This document shows, piece by piece, positions 47,682-58,110 of a stretch of DNA of 64,000 nt. The position numbers were made by a program, and so were the translations under genes. The stretch comes from Neoroseomonas marina (lineage in GTDB: Bacteria; Pseudomonadota; Alphaproteobacteria; Acetobacterales; Acetobacteraceae). Each line of letters begins with the position of its first letter. Position 1 is the stretch's first letter. The notes beneath the pieces were generated by a model that saw nothing but the letters and a program-made list of their open reading frames with translations, had not been told where the DNA came from and searched no databases. Where the stretch lies: contig NZ_JABBKX010000001.1 in assembly GCF_012927745.1 (NCBI RefSeq), forward strand, positions 434,001-498,000, given 5' to 3'.

Positions 47682-50024
47682 CTATTCCTTCGCCGCGCGC
47701 AGCGCGTTCAGCACGACCACGATGGAGGAGGAGGCCATCACCGCCGCCGCGACCAGCGGGGTGACGAGGCCGGCCACCGCCAGCGGCACCGCGAAGACGT
47801 TATAGACCAGCGAGAGGCCGATATTCTCGCGCGCGATCGCCTGGGCGCGCCGCGCGATGCGGATCGCCGCCGGCAGGGCGCCGAGGCCTTCCCGCTGCAG
47901 CACCAGATCCGACGCGGTCTGGGCAAGGTCGGTCGCCCCGGCGGGGCTTGCCGAGACATGCGCGGCGGCGAGCGCGGCCGCATCGTTGATCCCGTCGCCG
48001 ACCATCAGCGGGCGGCGGCCGGCCTCCTTCAGCGCAGCGATGCGGGCCTGCTTGGTCACCGGATCGGCGCCCGCGCGCCAGTCCGGGATGCCCGCCTGCC
48101 AGGCAACGGCGGAGACGGCGCCCTCGCCGTCGCCGGAGAGCAGTTCGGCGTCGAGGCCGAGCTCGCGCAGCGCGGTGACCGCGGCCGGCGCGTCGTCCCG
48201 CATGCGGTCGGCGAAACGGAAGACCACGGGCTCGGCCGCGCCGTCGCGGAACACCAGCGTCATGCCGTCGGCCGAAGGGCCGAGGCCGCAGAAAATCGGG
48301 GACCCGAGCCGCGCATCGCCGCGTTCCAGCCCCTGGCCGGGGATCTCGCGCACGCCGTCCGCGGCGGGCGCCTCGGGGCAGGCCCGCGCCAGCGCCTGGG
48401 CGAGCGGATGACGCGAGGCGCGCGCCATCGCCGCCGCCCGCGCGACCGCCTCCGGATCCTGCCCTTCCGGGATCAGCACCGGCCGGCCCTCGGTCAGCGT
48501 GCCCGTCTTGTCGAGCACGGCGAGGTCGGCGGTGGCGAGGCGTTCCAGCGCCGTTGCCGAGGTGACCAGCACCCCACGGCGGAACAGCGCGCCGACCGAG
48601 ACCACCTGCACCGCCGGCACGGCGAGCGCCAGCGCACAGGGGCAGGTGATGAGCAGCACGCAGACAGCGTTCACCAGCGCGACCTGCCAGGGCGCGTCGA
48701 GCACGCCCCACCATACGGCAAAGGTCACGGCCGCGACGGCATGGACCACCGGGACGTAGTAGCGCGCGGCACGGTCCGCGACGGCGACGAAGCGGCCCTT
48801 GGCCTGTTCCGCGCGTTCCAGCAGCCGCGCCATGGCGGCGAGCGAGCCGTCCTTCGCCGCCGCCGTCACCGTCATGGTGAAGGCCGCGCCCATGTTCACC
48901 GCACCGGCGGGCAGCGCCGCACCGGCTTCGAAGGACCGGGGCACGCTCTCGCCGGTCGTGGCGGCGGCATCGAGCAGTGCCGGGGCTGCCGCGACGCCGT
49001 CCAGGCGCAGGCGCTCGCCGGCCGCGACCAGGATGCGGTCGCCCGCGGCGGCGCGCTCGGCCGGGATGGCTTCGCTGCGGCCATCGGCCAGCAGGCGGGT
49101 GACGATGCCTTCCTGCAGCGCGAGCAGCTCGGCGACGGACTGGCGTGCGCGACGCCGCGCCGCGCGGTCGAAGACGCGCCCGGCCAGCAGCAGCGCCAGC
49201 AGCATCGTCGCGCCGTCGAACCAGGTGTAGGGGCCGTTGTAGATGGTCTCGGACAGGCTCATCAGCGCGGTGGCAAGCACGCCGAGGGAGATGGCGAGGT
49301 CCATGCTTGGCCGCCCGGCGCGGATCGCCGCCCAGGCCGACTTGTAGAAGGGCAGGCCGGCGATCAGCACGACCGGCATGCCGATCAGCGCCGCGAGCCA
49401 GTGCAGCCCGTGCCGCAGCGCGGGGCCCATATCCGTGCCGACCCAGACGGCGACGGAGACGAGCATGATGTTCATCGACCCGAAGGCCGCGATGCCGAGG
49501 GCGCGGGTCAGTTCGCGCCCTTCCGCGTCCTCGGTCGCGCGCAGGCAGGCGGGCGACCAGGGCGCGACGCGGAAGCCGAGCCGGGCGAGCAGGGCCACGA
49601 GGTCGTTGGCGCGCGCCGCCGCCCCGCGCCAGGTCACGGTCAGCCGCCGCGCGGAGAGCGAGGCGCGGGCCGAGAGCACGTTCGGCTCGGCGGCGAGCGC
49701 CTGCTCCACCAGCCAGACGCAGGCGCCGCAGGTCAGGCCGGAGACGACGAGCTCAAGCCGCTGAGTCCCGTCCTTCATGGTCTCGGCGAAAGGGGCGAGA
49801 TCGAGGCCCGCCGCCATCGCCTCGGGGCGCAGCGTGCCGGCCTCGGTGGCCTGGCGGCCGTAGAAGGAGGCCAGGCCGAGCCCGGCGACGAGCGCATGCG
49901 CGCCCTCGCAGCCCGTGCAGCAGAAGCGGTCCTGTCCCGGGGCCAGTCGCGCGCCGCAATGCGCGCAGGCAGCGGCCGAGACCGCCCCCGGCGCGACCGG
50001 CTCGGCGCGGCCGATCAGGCTCAC
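47682..50024 (-). CDS. ccoI: Copper-exporting P-type ATPase for cbb3 assembly, CcoI/FixI
   Basis: A 780-aa P1B-type ATPase supplying copper for the CuB site. The N-terminus has CAHCGARLAPGQDRFCCTGC, then an HMA domain with LTCGACVW. The transport motif CPC (LLITCPCALALAVP), phosphorylation site DKTGTLT and hinge GDGINDAAAL are present, with about eight helices. The GTG start overlaps the ccoH stop. The frame continues upstream, but only antisense to nothing useful and through ccoH. Confidence 0.93.
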   Translation of the reverse strand: MSLIGRAEPVAPGAVSAAACAHCGARLAPGQDRFCCTGCEGAHALVAGLGLASFYGRQATEAGTLRPEAMAAGLDLAPFAETMKDGTQRLELVVSGLTCGACVWLVEQALAAEPNVLSARASLSARRLTVTWRGAAARANDLVALLARLGFRVAPWSPACLRATEDAEGRELTRALGIAAFGSMNIMLVSVAVWVGTDMGPALRHGLHWLAALIGMPVVLIAGLPFYKSAWAAIRAGRPSMDLAISLGVLATALMSLSETIYNGPYTWFDGATMLLALLLAGRVFDRAARRRARQSVAELLALQEGIVTRLLADGRSEAIPAERAAAGDRILVAAGERLRLDGVAAAPALLDAAATTGESVPRSFEAGAALPAGAVNMGAAFTMTVTAAAKDGSLAAMARLLERAEQAKGRFVAVADRAARYYVPVVHAVAAVTFAVWWGVLDAPWQVALVNAVCVLLITCPCALALAVPAVQVVSVGALFRRGVLVTSATALERLATADLAVLDKTGTLTEGRPVLIPEGQDPEAVARAAAMARASRHPLAQALARACPEAPAADGVREIPGQGLERGDARLGSPIFCGLGPSADGMTLVFRDGAAEPVVFRFADRMRDDAPAAVTALRELGLDAELLSGDGEGAVSAVAWQAGIPDWRAGADPVTKQARIAALKEAGRRPLMVGDGINDAAALAAAHVSASPAGATDLAQTASDLVLQREGLGALPAAIRIARRAQAIARENIGLSLVYNVFAVPLAVAGLVTPLVAAAVMASSSIVVVLNALRAAKE

Positions 50025-50494
50025 GGCGCGATCACCCGGCGGCGGATGTCGAAGCTGCTCTCGCCGGGCCCGAAGAGAGTCAGCCGCGCTTCCCACTGGC
50101 CGGGCTGCGGCGGCTGCACATCGGCGGCCCAGCGGCCGCCACCCGTTCCGGCGAAGGCGAGCGGGATCTCGGTGCCCTCGAGCGGACGGAGCAGCACGCC
50201 CTCGACGCGGCCGGCGATCGGGCGGCCCTCGCGATCGGTCGCGGCGACGGCGAGCCGCCCGCCGGCGAGCGTGACGTCCGCGCGCCAGCCGAGCGCATCC
50301 TGGCGCGTGGCTTCGGCGATCACCTCCTCGTAGCCGCGGCCGCGCTCGTAGGACCGCGTCACGGTCACGCCCGTGAAGGTCGACACGGCGTAGTAGACCA
50401 GCACCATGTTGACCAGCACGACGACCAGCATGCTGCCGGCGAAGGCCCAGGGAACCCAGCGCGAGCGCCGGGGATCGAAGCCCTGATCGTTCAT
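50021..50494 (-). CDS. ccoH: cbb3 oxidase assembly protein CcoH/FixH
   Basis: A 157-aa single-pass membrane protein: a short cytoplasmic Arg-rich N-terminus, one helix (WAFAGSMLVVVLVNMVLVYYAV), then a periplasmic domain ending in GQWEARLTLFGPGESSFDIRRRVI. FixH assists assembly of the oxidase. It lies 8 bp after ccoG and overlaps ccoI by 4 bp. Confidence 0.88.
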   Translation of the reverse strand: MNDQGFDPRRSRWVPWAFAGSMLVVVLVNMVLVYYAVSTFTGVTVTRSYERGRGYEEVIAEATRQDALGWRADVTLAGGRLAVAATDREGRPIAGRVEGVLLRPLEGTEIPLAFAGTGGGRWAADVQPPQPGQWEARLTLFGPGESSFDIRRRVIAP

Positions 50495-50502
50495 CGTTGC
50501 GC

Positions 50503-52014
50503 TCACTGCCTTGGCCCCACGAAGGTGCTCGACTGGCGGGCCGCGACGCGGCCGCTGGGTTCGAGCAGGCGGAAGGTGACGGGCGTCGATTCCGGCAGCC
50601 GCTGACCGGGCGGCACCGAGACCAGGACGCGATACTGCACGATGCCGTCGGCGCGGCGGGCGACCAGCGGGCGGCCGTCCGGATCGGTGTCCGCGTCCTG
50701 CACCACCATGCGGAAGCCCTGCGGCGCCTGCAGGTCGAGCACCAGCGGGCTGTCCTCGCGCCGCTTGTTCACGATCTTGATGGTGTAGCCGTTGCGGATG
50801 CCGCCATCGGACAGGCGTACGAACAGCGGCGCGCGGTCCCGCAGCACGGTCACGTCGAGCGTCGAGCGCAGCAGGAAGGCGCCGAGCATGACGAGCGAGA
50901 CCACCGCGATCGCGCCCGCATACATCATGGTGCGCGGGCGGATGAAGCGCGGCAGGTGGCGTGCGGCCATGCCCGCCTTGTACCGCGCCGCGCCGGGCGG
51001 CATGCCGGCGGTCGCGGCCTCGCTGGCCGCGAGGTTCTTCAGCGTCTCGAAGGCAATGAGACCCTTCGGCCGGCCAAGCTTGCCCATGACGCTGTCGCAG
51101 GCATCGACGCAAAGCCCGCAGCCGATGCATTCGAGTTGCTGGCCGTCGCGGATGTCGATCCCCGTGGGGCAGACATGGACGCAGGCGAAGCAGTCGACGC
51201 AATCGCCAACGCCCTCGGCCTTCGCCTTGCCGCGGGGTTCGCCGCGCCAGTCGCGATAGGTGACGACGAGCGAGTTCTCGTCGAGCATCGCCGCCTGGAA
51301 GCGCGGCCAGGGGCACATGTAGGTGCAGACCTGTTCCCGCGCCCAGCCCGCCAGCAGGTAGGTGAAGCCGGCGAACATGGCGAAGAAGAAGTAGACCTGC
51401 AGGCTCGCATGGCCGGTGAGGATCTCCATCGTCACCGTCGGCGCGTCGACGAAGTACATCACCCAGGCGCCGCCGGTGGCCGCGGCGATCAGCAGCCAGA
51501 CCGCGTGGGTCAGGACCTTGCGGGTCCAGTAGTTCGCGTTGCGCGGCCCCTGGTCGAGCTTCATCCGCGCATTGCGGTCGCCCTGGATCCAGCGCTCGAC
51601 GAACATGAAGAGGTCGGTCCAGACCGTCTGCGGGCAGGTGAAGCCGCACCACAGCCGTCCGAACAGGGAGGACACGGCAAAGAGCGCGAAAGCCCCGAGG
51701 ATCAGCGCGCCGGTGAGGAAGTAGATCTCCTGCGGCCAGATCTCGATCCAGAAGAAGAAGAGCCGCGCATTCTCGATGTCGACCAGCACGGCCTGGTCGG
51801 GCAGCCCCGGCCCGCGGTTCCAGCGGATCCAGGGCACCACGTAGTAGAGGGCAAGACACAGGGCCAGGACCGCCCACTTCACCGACCGGACGACGCCGAA
51901 GACGCGCTTCGGATAGACCTTCTGGCGGCTGGCGTAGAGCGGCTGCGCCGCCGCCGCCGGTGCTTCCGGCGGACGGTCGGCCTTGGCGCGATGCGGAGCC
52001 TCGACGGTACTCAT
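50503..52014 (-). CDS. ccoG: cbb3 oxidase accessory iron-sulfur protein CcoG/FixG
   Basis: A 503-aa membrane protein with about five helices and two ferredoxin-type [4Fe-4S] sites (CVDCFACVHVCPTG and CIGCGLCVDACD). The family start YPKRVFGVVRSVKW, the RLWCGFTCPQTVW motif and the C-terminal Ig-like periplasmic domain are all present. CcoG is reported to reduce copper for cbb3 assembly. I chose the ATG at MSTVEAPHR; 13 upstream codons are non-conserved. Confidence 0.93.
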   Translation of the reverse strand: MSTVEAPHRAKADRPPEAPAAAAQPLYASRQKVYPKRVFGVVRSVKWAVLALCLALYYVVPWIRWNRGPGLPDQAVLVDIENARLFFFWIEIWPQEIYFLTGALILGAFALFAVSSLFGRLWCGFTCPQTVWTDLFMFVERWIQGDRNARMKLDQGPRNANYWTRKVLTHAVWLLIAAATGGAWVMYFVDAPTVTMEILTGHASLQVYFFFAMFAGFTYLLAGWAREQVCTYMCPWPRFQAAMLDENSLVVTYRDWRGEPRGKAKAEGVGDCVDCFACVHVCPTGIDIRDGQQLECIGCGLCVDACDSVMGKLGRPKGLIAFETLKNLAASEAATAGMPPGAARYKAGMAARHLPRFIRPRTMMYAGAIAVVSLVMLGAFLLRSTLDVTVLRDRAPLFVRLSDGGIRNGYTIKIVNKRREDSPLVLDLQAPQGFRMVVQDADTDPDGRPLVARRADGIVQYRVLVSVPPGQRLPESTPVTFRLLEPSGRVAARQSSTFVGPRQ

Positions 52015-52039
52015 GGTGGTCCTGCCAAGCGGATGGGGG

Positions 52040-52903
52040 CTACTCGCCCCCACCCAGGGAATGCACGTAGACGGTCAGCATGTTGATCACGGCAGGGTCG
52101 AGGCGACCCTGCCAGGCCGGCATGACGCCCATGCGCGGGTTGTTGATCATCGCCATGATCTGGGCCTTGGTGTTGCCGTAGAGCCAGACCTGGTCGCTCA
52201 GGCGCGGGGCGCCGACGTCGCGGTTCCCCTCGCCGCGGTCGCCGTGGCAGGCGACGCACTGCTCGGCGAAGATCGTCGCACCCCGGCCAGCCGCGGCCTG
52301 GTCGGTCGCCCGGCCGGACATCGACAGGACGTATTCCGCGACGTCGCCGATCTGCGCGGCCGTCAGCATCCCGTCCGCGCCGAAGCGCGGCATGATGCTG
52401 GTCCGGGCCTCGTCATCCTCGGTGTTGCGGATGCCGTGGCGAATGGTCTGCTGGATGGCCTCGAGCGACCCGCCCCAGATCCAGTCGTCATCCGCCAGGG
52501 TCGGATAGCCGCCCTGCGCGCCCTGCCCGCCGGCGCCGTGGCAGCCGGCGCAGGTGTTGGCAAAGGCGACGCGCCCGCCGGCGAGCGCGAAGCTGCGCAG
52601 CTCCGGATCGGCCGCGATCTGCGCGGGCGTCGCCTCGCGCAGCCGCGCCATCATCGGCGCATTGCGGGCGTTCGCCGCCTCGACCTCGCCGACGATGGCT
52701 TCCCGAGCGATCCAGCCCGAGGTGCCACGCCAGAACGGCACCGAGGGATAGACCACCACCCAGACCAGCGCCCAGACGATCGTCGCGTAGAAGGTGTACA
52801 GCCACCACTTGGGCAGCGGCGTGTTGAGCTCCTTCAGCCCGTCCCACTCGTGACCGGTGGTATCCTGACCGGAGACGGTGTCCTTCTCGATCTTGGTCGG
52901 CAT
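52040..52903 (-). CDS. ccoP: cbb3 oxidase diheme subunit CcoP
   Basis: A 287-aa membrane-anchored c-type cytochrome. It has an N-terminal helix (WWLYTFYATIVWALVWVVVYP) then two cytochrome c domains with CAGCH and CVACH, and distal Met candidates in SIMPRFG and GVMPAWQ. It passes electrons to CcoO. It lies in the order ccoN-O-Q-P. Confidence 0.95.
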   Translation of the reverse strand: MPTKIEKDTVSGQDTTGHEWDGLKELNTPLPKWWLYTFYATIVWALVWVVVYPSVPFWRGTSGWIAREAIVGEVEAANARNAPMMARLREATPAQIAADPELRSFALAGGRVAFANTCAGCHGAGGQGAQGGYPTLADDDWIWGGSLEAIQQTIRHGIRNTEDDEARTSIMPRFGADGMLTAAQIGDVAEYVLSMSGRATDQAAAGRGATIFAEQCVACHGDRGEGNRDVGAPRLSDQVWLYGNTKAQIMAMINNPRMGVMPAWQGRLDPAVINMLTVYVHSLGGGE

Positions 52904-52916
52904 CCTGGGATGCTCC

Positions 52917-53102
52917 TCAGCGTGAGCCGCGGGCGGCGGGGCCGTCCTCGGCCGCGTCGCGCAGGGGAATGTCGGCCTGGGACTGGTAGTAGGCCTTCTT
53001 CGACGGGCGCATGACGAACCACAGCATCCCGAGGAAGAGGACGAAGAACCACACCACCCAGAGCGAGCGCAGGGTCGGCAGGTGCTCGATCAGCGTCTGC
53101 AT
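52917..53102 (-). CDS. ccoQ: cbb3 oxidase small subunit CcoQ
   Basis: A 61-aa protein with one helix (LRSLWVVWFFVLFLGMLWFVM) followed by the CcoQ motif RPSKKAYYQSQADIPL. The second ATG (53102) sits six bases behind GAGGAG, and the first (53108) directly abuts it, so I chose the second. CcoQ stabilises the assembled complex. Confidence 0.9.
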   Translation of the reverse strand: MQTLIEHLPTLRSLWVVWFFVLFLGMLWFVMRPSKKAYYQSQADIPLRDAAEDGPAARGSR

Positions 53103-53112
53103 CTCCATCTCC

Positions 53113-53847
53113 TCAGGGCTGGCGCAGCTGCGCAGGCGTCACGTCGCGGAAGTCCACGAGCGTGCCGAGCATCTGCAGGTAGGCCACCAGCGCATCCATC
53201 TCGGTGATGCGCGCCGGGTCGCCGTCGAAGGCGCCCTGCCGGGCGCGGGCGTAGCGGCCCTGGAAGGCCGACCCGTCCGCGTCGGGGCGCGCCTGCGCCT
53301 CGAGGTCGGCGCGCGCATTGGCGATCATCTCGTCCGTGTAGGGGACGCCGACCATCCGCAGCGCCCGCAGCCGGTCCTGGATGTCCGCGTAGTCGAGCGG
53401 ACGGTCGAGGAAGGCGTAGGGCGGCATCACCGAGGCCGGCACCAGCGCCCGTGGGGAGCGCAGGTGGGCCGCGTGCCAGTCATCCGAGTAGCGGCCGCCG
53501 ACGCGCGCGAGGTCCGGCCCCGTGCGCTTCGAGCCCCACTGGAAGGGGTGGTCGTACATGCTCTCGGCGGCGAGGCTGTAGTGGCCGTAGCGCTCCAGCT
53601 CGTCGCGGAAGGGGCGGATCATCTGCGAGTGGCAGAGGTAGCAGCCCTCCCGCACGTAGATGTCGCGCCCCGCCTGCTCGAGCGGGGTGTAGGGACGCAC
53701 GCCCGAGACGCGCTCGATGGTGGTCTCGACCGCAAACAGCGGGACGATCTGCACCAGGCCGCCGATGGAGACGGTGATGAGCGTGAGCACGCCCATCAGG
53801 ATCAGGTTGCGCTCGATGACGCCGTGATCGCGAAGCCAGCGGAACAT
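53113..53847 (-). CDS. ccoO: cbb3 oxidase monoheme subunit CcoO
   Basis: A 244-aa membrane-anchored cytochrome c with an N-terminal helix ([24 protein letters not shown] cut here to its core), heme motif CYLCHSQ and the CcoO landmarks [23 protein letters not shown] and MPPYAFL. It lies 13 bp behind ccoN. Confidence 0.95.
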   Translation of the reverse strand: MFRWLRDHGVIERNLILMGVLTLITVSIGGLVQIVPLFAVETTIERVSGVRPYTPLEQAGRDIYVREGCYLCHSQMIRPFRDELERYGHYSLAAESMYDHPFQWGSKRTGPDLARVGGRYSDDWHAAHLRSPRALVPASVMPPYAFLDRPLDYADIQDRLRALRMVGVPYTDEMIANARADLEAQARPDADGSAFQGRYARARQGAFDGDPARITEMDALVAYLQMLGTLVDFRDVTPAQLRQP

Positions 53848-53860
53848 CGGTGTCTCCTCC

Positions 53861-55405
53861 TTATTCCGCCGCGACGGCGATGGCGGAAGCGGGTGCGGCC
53901 TCGGGCTCTGCGGCCTCGCTGCTCGTCACCGTCTTCCAGAGGTTGAAGGCCATGATCAGCGCGCCGGAGAGGTAGAGGACGCCGCCGAGCGCACGGATCA
54001 CGTAGTAGGGGTGCATCGCCTCGACCGTCTCGACGAAGGAGTACTGGAGGAAGCCGAGCTCGTCGTAGGCGCGCCACATCAGGCCCTGCATGATGCCCGA
54101 CACCCACATCGCGGTGATGTAGAAGACGATGCCGAGGGTCGCGAGCCAGAAGTGCCAGGCGATCAGCTTCTCGCTCCAGATCGCCTTCTTCCGCCACAGC
54201 ACGGGGAACAGGTAGTAGAGCGCGCCGAAGGTGATGAAGCCGACCCAGCCCATCGCGCCGGAATGCACGTGGCCGATGGTCCAGTCGGTGTAGTGCGACA
54301 GGCCGTTGACCGCCCGGATGGACATCACCGGGCCTTCGAAGGTGGACATGCCGTAGAAGCCCACCGCGGTGACGGAGAAGCGCAGCGCGGGGTTGGTGCG
54401 CAGCTTGTCCCACGCGCCCGAGAGCGTCATCAGGCCGTTGATCATGCCGCCCCAGGAGGGCATCCACAGCACGACCGAGAACACCATGCCGAGCACCTGC
54501 GCCCAGTCGGGCAGCGCGGTGTAGTGCAGGTGGTGCGGACCGGCCCAGATGTAGAGGAAGATCAGCGTCCAGAAGTGCACGATCGACAGGCGGTAGGAAT
54601 AGACCGGCCGGTTCGCCTGCTTCGGGATGAAGTAGTACATCATCCCGAGGAAGCCCGCGGTCAGGAAGAAGCCCACCGCGTTGTGGCCGTACCACCACTG
54701 GATCATCGCCCCCTGCACGCCCGCGGGCGCCGAGTAGGAATGCGAGGACCCGAAGCTGACCGGGATCGAGACGTTGTTCCCGATGTGCAGCATGGCGATG
54801 GTGATGATGAAGGCGAGGTAGAACCAGTTCGCCACGTAGATGTGGGGTTCCGAGCGCCGCAGGATCGTGCCGCCGAAGACGATCAGGTAGACGACCCAGA
54901 CGAAGGTCAGCCAGAGGTCCACGTACCATTCGGGCTCGGCGTATTCCTTGCCCTGGGTGATGCCGAGCACGTAGCCCAGCGCCGCCATGACGATGACGAA
55001 CTGGTAGCCCCAGAAGAGGAACCAGCCGGCGTCGTCACCGCCGAACAGCCGCGCGCGGCAGGTCCGCTGCACGATGAACAGGCTGGTGCCGAGCAGCGCG
55101 TTGCCGCCGAACGCGAAGATCACCGCGCTCGTGTGCAGCGGGCGCAGGCGACCGAAGGTCGTCCATTCGAGGTCGAGGTTCAGCAGCGGGTAGGCCAGCT
55201 GCAGGGCGATGACCACGCCGACCAGGAAGCCGACCACGCCCCAGAAGGCCGTGATGGCGGCGAAGGCGCGGAGGGGGGCTTCGACATACGTCACCTCCCC
55301 CGCGCTCGATGCCTGGCCGGGGGCCAGGGCGGCGGTTGCAGTTGCTGCTGCCACGACCGATTTCTCCCACAGGGACGACAGCCGCGGACTCGCGGTGCTC
55401 GCCAT
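53861..55405 (-). CDS. ccoN: cbb3 oxidase catalytic subunit CcoN
   Basis: A 514-aa, 12-helix heme-copper oxidase subunit with the low-spin and binuclear-centre histidines ([42 protein letters not shown]). It reduces O2 at low oxygen. The listed ATG has no ribosome site. A GTG at 55354 (codon 18) has GGGAGA at the right distance and would fit a transcript driven from the FixK box, so the protein may be 497 aa. The operon continues through OQPGHIS. Confidence 0.93.
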   Translation of the reverse strand: MASTASPRLSSLWEKSVVAAATATAALAPGQASSAGEVTYVEAPLRAFAAITAFWGVVGFLVGVVIALQLAYPLLNLDLEWTTFGRLRPLHTSAVIFAFGGNALLGTSLFIVQRTCRARLFGGDDAGWFLFWGYQFVIVMAALGYVLGITQGKEYAEPEWYVDLWLTFVWVVYLIVFGGTILRRSEPHIYVANWFYLAFIITIAMLHIGNNVSIPVSFGSSHSYSAPAGVQGAMIQWWYGHNAVGFFLTAGFLGMMYYFIPKQANRPVYSYRLSIVHFWTLIFLYIWAGPHHLHYTALPDWAQVLGMVFSVVLWMPSWGGMINGLMTLSGAWDKLRTNPALRFSVTAVGFYGMSTFEGPVMSIRAVNGLSHYTDWTIGHVHSGAMGWVGFITFGALYYLFPVLWRKKAIWSEKLIAWHFWLATLGIVFYITAMWVSGIMQGLMWRAYDELGFLQYSFVETVEAMHPYYVIRALGGVLYLSGALIMAFNLWKTVTSSEAAEPEAAPASAIAVAAE

Positions 55406-55439
55406 GGTCGGAGACAATACCGGCGGCCTGACCGCGTCC

Positions 55440-55453
55440 TTGATCCGGATCAA
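55440..55453. promoter_or_regulatory. FixK/FNR anaerobox TTGAT-CCGG-ATCAA
   Basis: This is an exact match to the TTGAT-N4-ATCAA consensus of FNR/FixK regulators, located between ccoN and the divergent DUF2189 gene. If it acts from -41.5, transcription toward ccoN would begin at about 55405 and toward DUF2189 at about 55488. It explains low-oxygen control of the oxidase. Confidence 0.9.
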
Positions 55454-55529
55454 TTCTTCCGCAGCGCAGCAGGCTAGTGTGGCTTATGGACACGCGGCCC
55501 GGGCCGCGCAGTGTTGGGAAACGTCTGCC

Positions 55530-56306
55530 ATGCCGAGCGACGCGGATACCGCGCCCCGCCAATTCGCCATCCGGGAGGTATCGCCGGACCGGCCATGGCT
55601 CTGGCTGACCGCCGGCTGGCGGGACCTGATGGCCAATCCGCAGATCGGCTTCTTCTACGGAGGGGCGCTGACAATCGCGGGCTGGCTGCTCGCGCTGCTG
55701 CTGCTCTGGGCGCAGACGGCCTGGGCGATCCTGCCGGTCTCGGCGGGCTTCTTCATGGTGGCGCCGATCCTGGCGGCCGGGCTCTACGAAGCCTCCCGCC
55801 TGCGGGAGGAAGGGCGGCCCGTCACCTTCGGCGCGTGCCTGGCGGGCTTTACCCGCAATGGCGGGCAGCTGGCCTTCATGGGGGTGGTGCTGGTGGTGCT
55901 GCACCTCTTCTGGATCCGGGTCGCGGCGCTGATCTTCATGTTGATGTTCGGGCTGAACTTCGCCCCGTCGCTCGAATCGCTGCCGATGGCGATGCTGCGG
56001 TCCGACATGCTGCTGCCCTTCCTCATCGTGGGAACCGGGGCGGGGGCCATCCTGGCGGCAGCGGCCTTCGCCATCTCGGCGGTGTCGATCCCGATGCTGG
56101 TCGACCGTGACATCACGGCGATGGAGGCGATCGTCGTCTCCATCAAGGCGGTGGCCACGAATCCGGGGGCGATGGCGTTCTGGGCCGGGCTCATCGTGGT
56201 CTTCACCGCGATGGCGATGGTGCCGTTCTTCCTGGGGCTGGCGCTGGTGATCCCGCTGATCGGGCATGCGACCTGGCATGCCTACAGGGACCTGGTGCGG
56301 GCCTAG
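55530..56306 (+). CDS. DUF2189 membrane protein divergent from ccoN
   Basis: A 258-aa protein with about six helices. The start WLWLTAGWRDLMANPQIGFFYG and the end PLIGHATWHAYRDLV match DUF2189, a family often placed next to cbb3 oxidase genes. No function is known. Its position across the FixK box implies low-oxygen induction together with ccoN. It converges on the SafE-like gene with a 5-bp gap. Confidence 0.85.
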   Translation: MPSDADTAPRQFAIREVSPDRPWLWLTAGWRDLMANPQIGFFYGGALTIAGWLLALLLLWAQTAWAILPVSAGFFMVAPILAAGLYEASRLREEGRPVTFGACLAGFTRNGGQLAFMGVVLVVLHLFWIRVAALIFMLMFGLNFAPSLESLPMAMLRSDMLLPFLIVGTGAGAILAAAAFAISAVSIPMLVDRDITAMEAIVVSIKAVATNPGAMAFWAGLIVVFTAMAMVPFFLGLALVIPLIGHATWHAYRDLVRA

Positions 56307-56311
56307 CGCCG

Positions 56312-57049
56312 TCAGGCCGCCACGCGGACCGCCATCGCCGCGAGCATCACGCCGTTGATCGCAAACAGCGCCGCGCCGGCGACGCGCATGCCGGGGCCCG
56401 CCCGCCGACCGAAGAAGCGCCCGAGCAGCGCGACGCCGACCAGCGCCGGCACCGTCCCGGCGACGAAGGCCATCATCGCCAGCGCTCCGCCGAGTGCCGA
56501 ACCGGTCGCCGCCGCCCCCGCCAGCGCGCCGTAGAGCAGCCCGCAGGGCAAGGCCGAGAGCATCAGCCCGAGCGCCACGCCCCGCAGCCCCGTCGGCGCG
56601 GCCAGCAGGCCACCGAGCCGCCGCTCGAGCCCCGCGGGCAGGCGCGGCGCCGGCATTCGCGGCAACACCGCCGCCACCCGGGCCGAGGCCTGGGCGAACA
56701 TCAGCAGCGCCGCGACCGCCAGCAGCGCCGCCAGCACGAACCGGAACCCCGTCCCGAACGCGACGATGCCCGCGAAGCCCCCCGCCGCTGCGCCGAGCGC
56801 CCCGTAGCCGAGCATCCGTCCCAGGTGATAGGGCGCCAATGCCGCGCCCGAGAGCCGCGCCAGCATCCCCCCGCCCGCCGCCCGGTCGGCGACGGCTGCC
56901 GCCTGGGCAATGACGAAGGGCCCGCACATGCCGGCGCAATGCGTCGCCCCGCCCGCGAGGCCCGCGAGGAACAGCGCCGCCATCACCGCCGGCACGCCGC
57001 CGGGGCCGAGCGCCGTCAGGTCGTGCAGGCAGTTCGCGAGGACATCCAT
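56312..57049 (-). CDS. SafE/DsbD_2-like membrane protein near cco genes
   Basis: A 245-aa protein with six to seven helices. The N-terminal [14 protein letters not shown] and the mid segment [15 protein letters not shown] are the Cys/Pro signatures of the DsbD transmembrane-like (DsbD_2, also called TauE/SafE or UreH-like) family. Members near cbb3 operons are thought to help copper or cytochrome maturation; that role is inferred from context here. Confidence 0.82.
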   Translation of the reverse strand: MDVLANCLHDLTALGPGGVPAVMAALFLAGLAGGATHCAGMCGPFVIAQAAAVADRAAGGGMLARLSGAALAPYHLGRMLGYGALGAAAGGFAGIVAFGTGFRFVLAALLAVAALLMFAQASARVAAVLPRMPAPRLPAGLERRLGGLLAAPTGLRGVALGLMLSALPCGLLYGALAGAAATGSALGGALAMMAFVAGTVPALVGVALLGRFFGRRAGPGMRVAGAALFAINGVMLAAMAVRVAA

Positions 57050-57138
57050 GGCCGCTGTCTAGCATGCGCTCCACGCGGGGGCTTGCGCCGCCGCAAGGCC
57101 TCGTCAGCCGGGGCGGCAAGGACTACACGCGAAGGGTC

Positions 57139-58110
57139 ATGCGTCCCCTCGCCCTCACCATGGGAGAACCCGCCGGCATCGGTGCCGAGATCGCCGCCGG
57201 CGCCTGGTCCGCGCTCCGCGCCACCGGGCCGGTCTTCTTCCTGATCGACGACGCGACACGGCCCTTCGCCGTGCCCGTCCGCCCCATCGCCGCGCCCGCG
57301 GAGGCGGCCGCCGTCTTCCCGGACGCGCTGCCCATCCTGCACCGCCCCCTGCCGCATGCGCCCATCGCCGGGAAGCCGGACACCGCGAATGCGCCCGCCG
57401 TCATCGCCGCGATCACGGAAGCGGTCGATCTGTGCAAGGCGGGCCGCGCGGCGGGCGTGGTGACCAACCCGATCCAGAAGGCGACGCTGACCGCCGCAGG
57501 ATTCAGGCATCCCGGCCATACGGAATACCTCGGCGAGATCGCTGGGGCCGGCGTGCCGCCGGTTATGATGCTGGCCTCGGCCGACCTGCGCGTCGTGCCG
57601 GTCACGGTGCACGAGGCGCTGGCGCGCGCCATCGCCCGCCTGACGCCGGAGCTGATCGCCGAGACCGCCCGCATCACCGCCCGCGCGCTGCGGGAAGAAT
57701 TCGGCATCGCGCATCCTCGCCTCGCCGTCGCGGGACTGAACCCGCATGCGGGCGAAGCCGGCACCATGGGGCGCGAGGACATCGACATCGTCGCCCCCGC
57801 CGTGGCCATGCTACGCGCGGAAGGCGTCGACGCGCGCGGTCCTCTGCCGCCGGACACGATGTTCACCGCGCTGGCGCGCCCGACCTATGACGCGGCGATC
57901 TGCCTCTATCACGACCAGGCGCTCATCCCGATCAAGACGCTCGACATGGCGGGCGGGGTGAACGTGACGCTCGGGCTGTCCATCGTGCGAACCAGCCCGG
58001 ATCACGGCACGGCGCTCGACATCGCGGGCACGGGGCGTGCCGATCCGTCTTCGCTCATCGCCGCGATCCGCCTGGCGGCGGACCTCGCCCGCGCACGGGG
58101 GACTGCATGA
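57139..58110 (+). CDS. pdxA: 4-hydroxythreonine-4-phosphate dehydrogenase PdxA
   Basis: A 323-aa NAD-dependent enzyme of pyridoxal 5'-phosphate synthesis. Landmarks are the start [24 protein letters not shown], the metal-site region [30 protein letters not shown] and [14 protein letters not shown]. Its stop overlaps the pdxJ start (ATGA), so the two consecutive pathway enzymes are coupled. The ATG at MRPLALTMG matches the family; an ATG 25 codons upstream does not. Confidence 0.95.
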   Translation: MRPLALTMGEPAGIGAEIAAGAWSALRATGPVFFLIDDATRPFAVPVRPIAAPAEAAAVFPDALPILHRPLPHAPIAGKPDTANAPAVIAAITEAVDLCKAGRAAGVVTNPIQKATLTAAGFRHPGHTEYLGEIAGAGVPPVMMLASADLRVVPVTVHEALARAIARLTPELIAETARITARALREEFGIAHPRLAVAGLNPHAGEAGTMGREDIDIVAPAVAMLRAEGVDARGPLPPDTMFTALARPTYDAAICLYHDQALIPIKTLDMAGGVNVTLGLSIVRTSPDHGTALDIAGTGRADPSSLIAAIRLAADLARARGTA

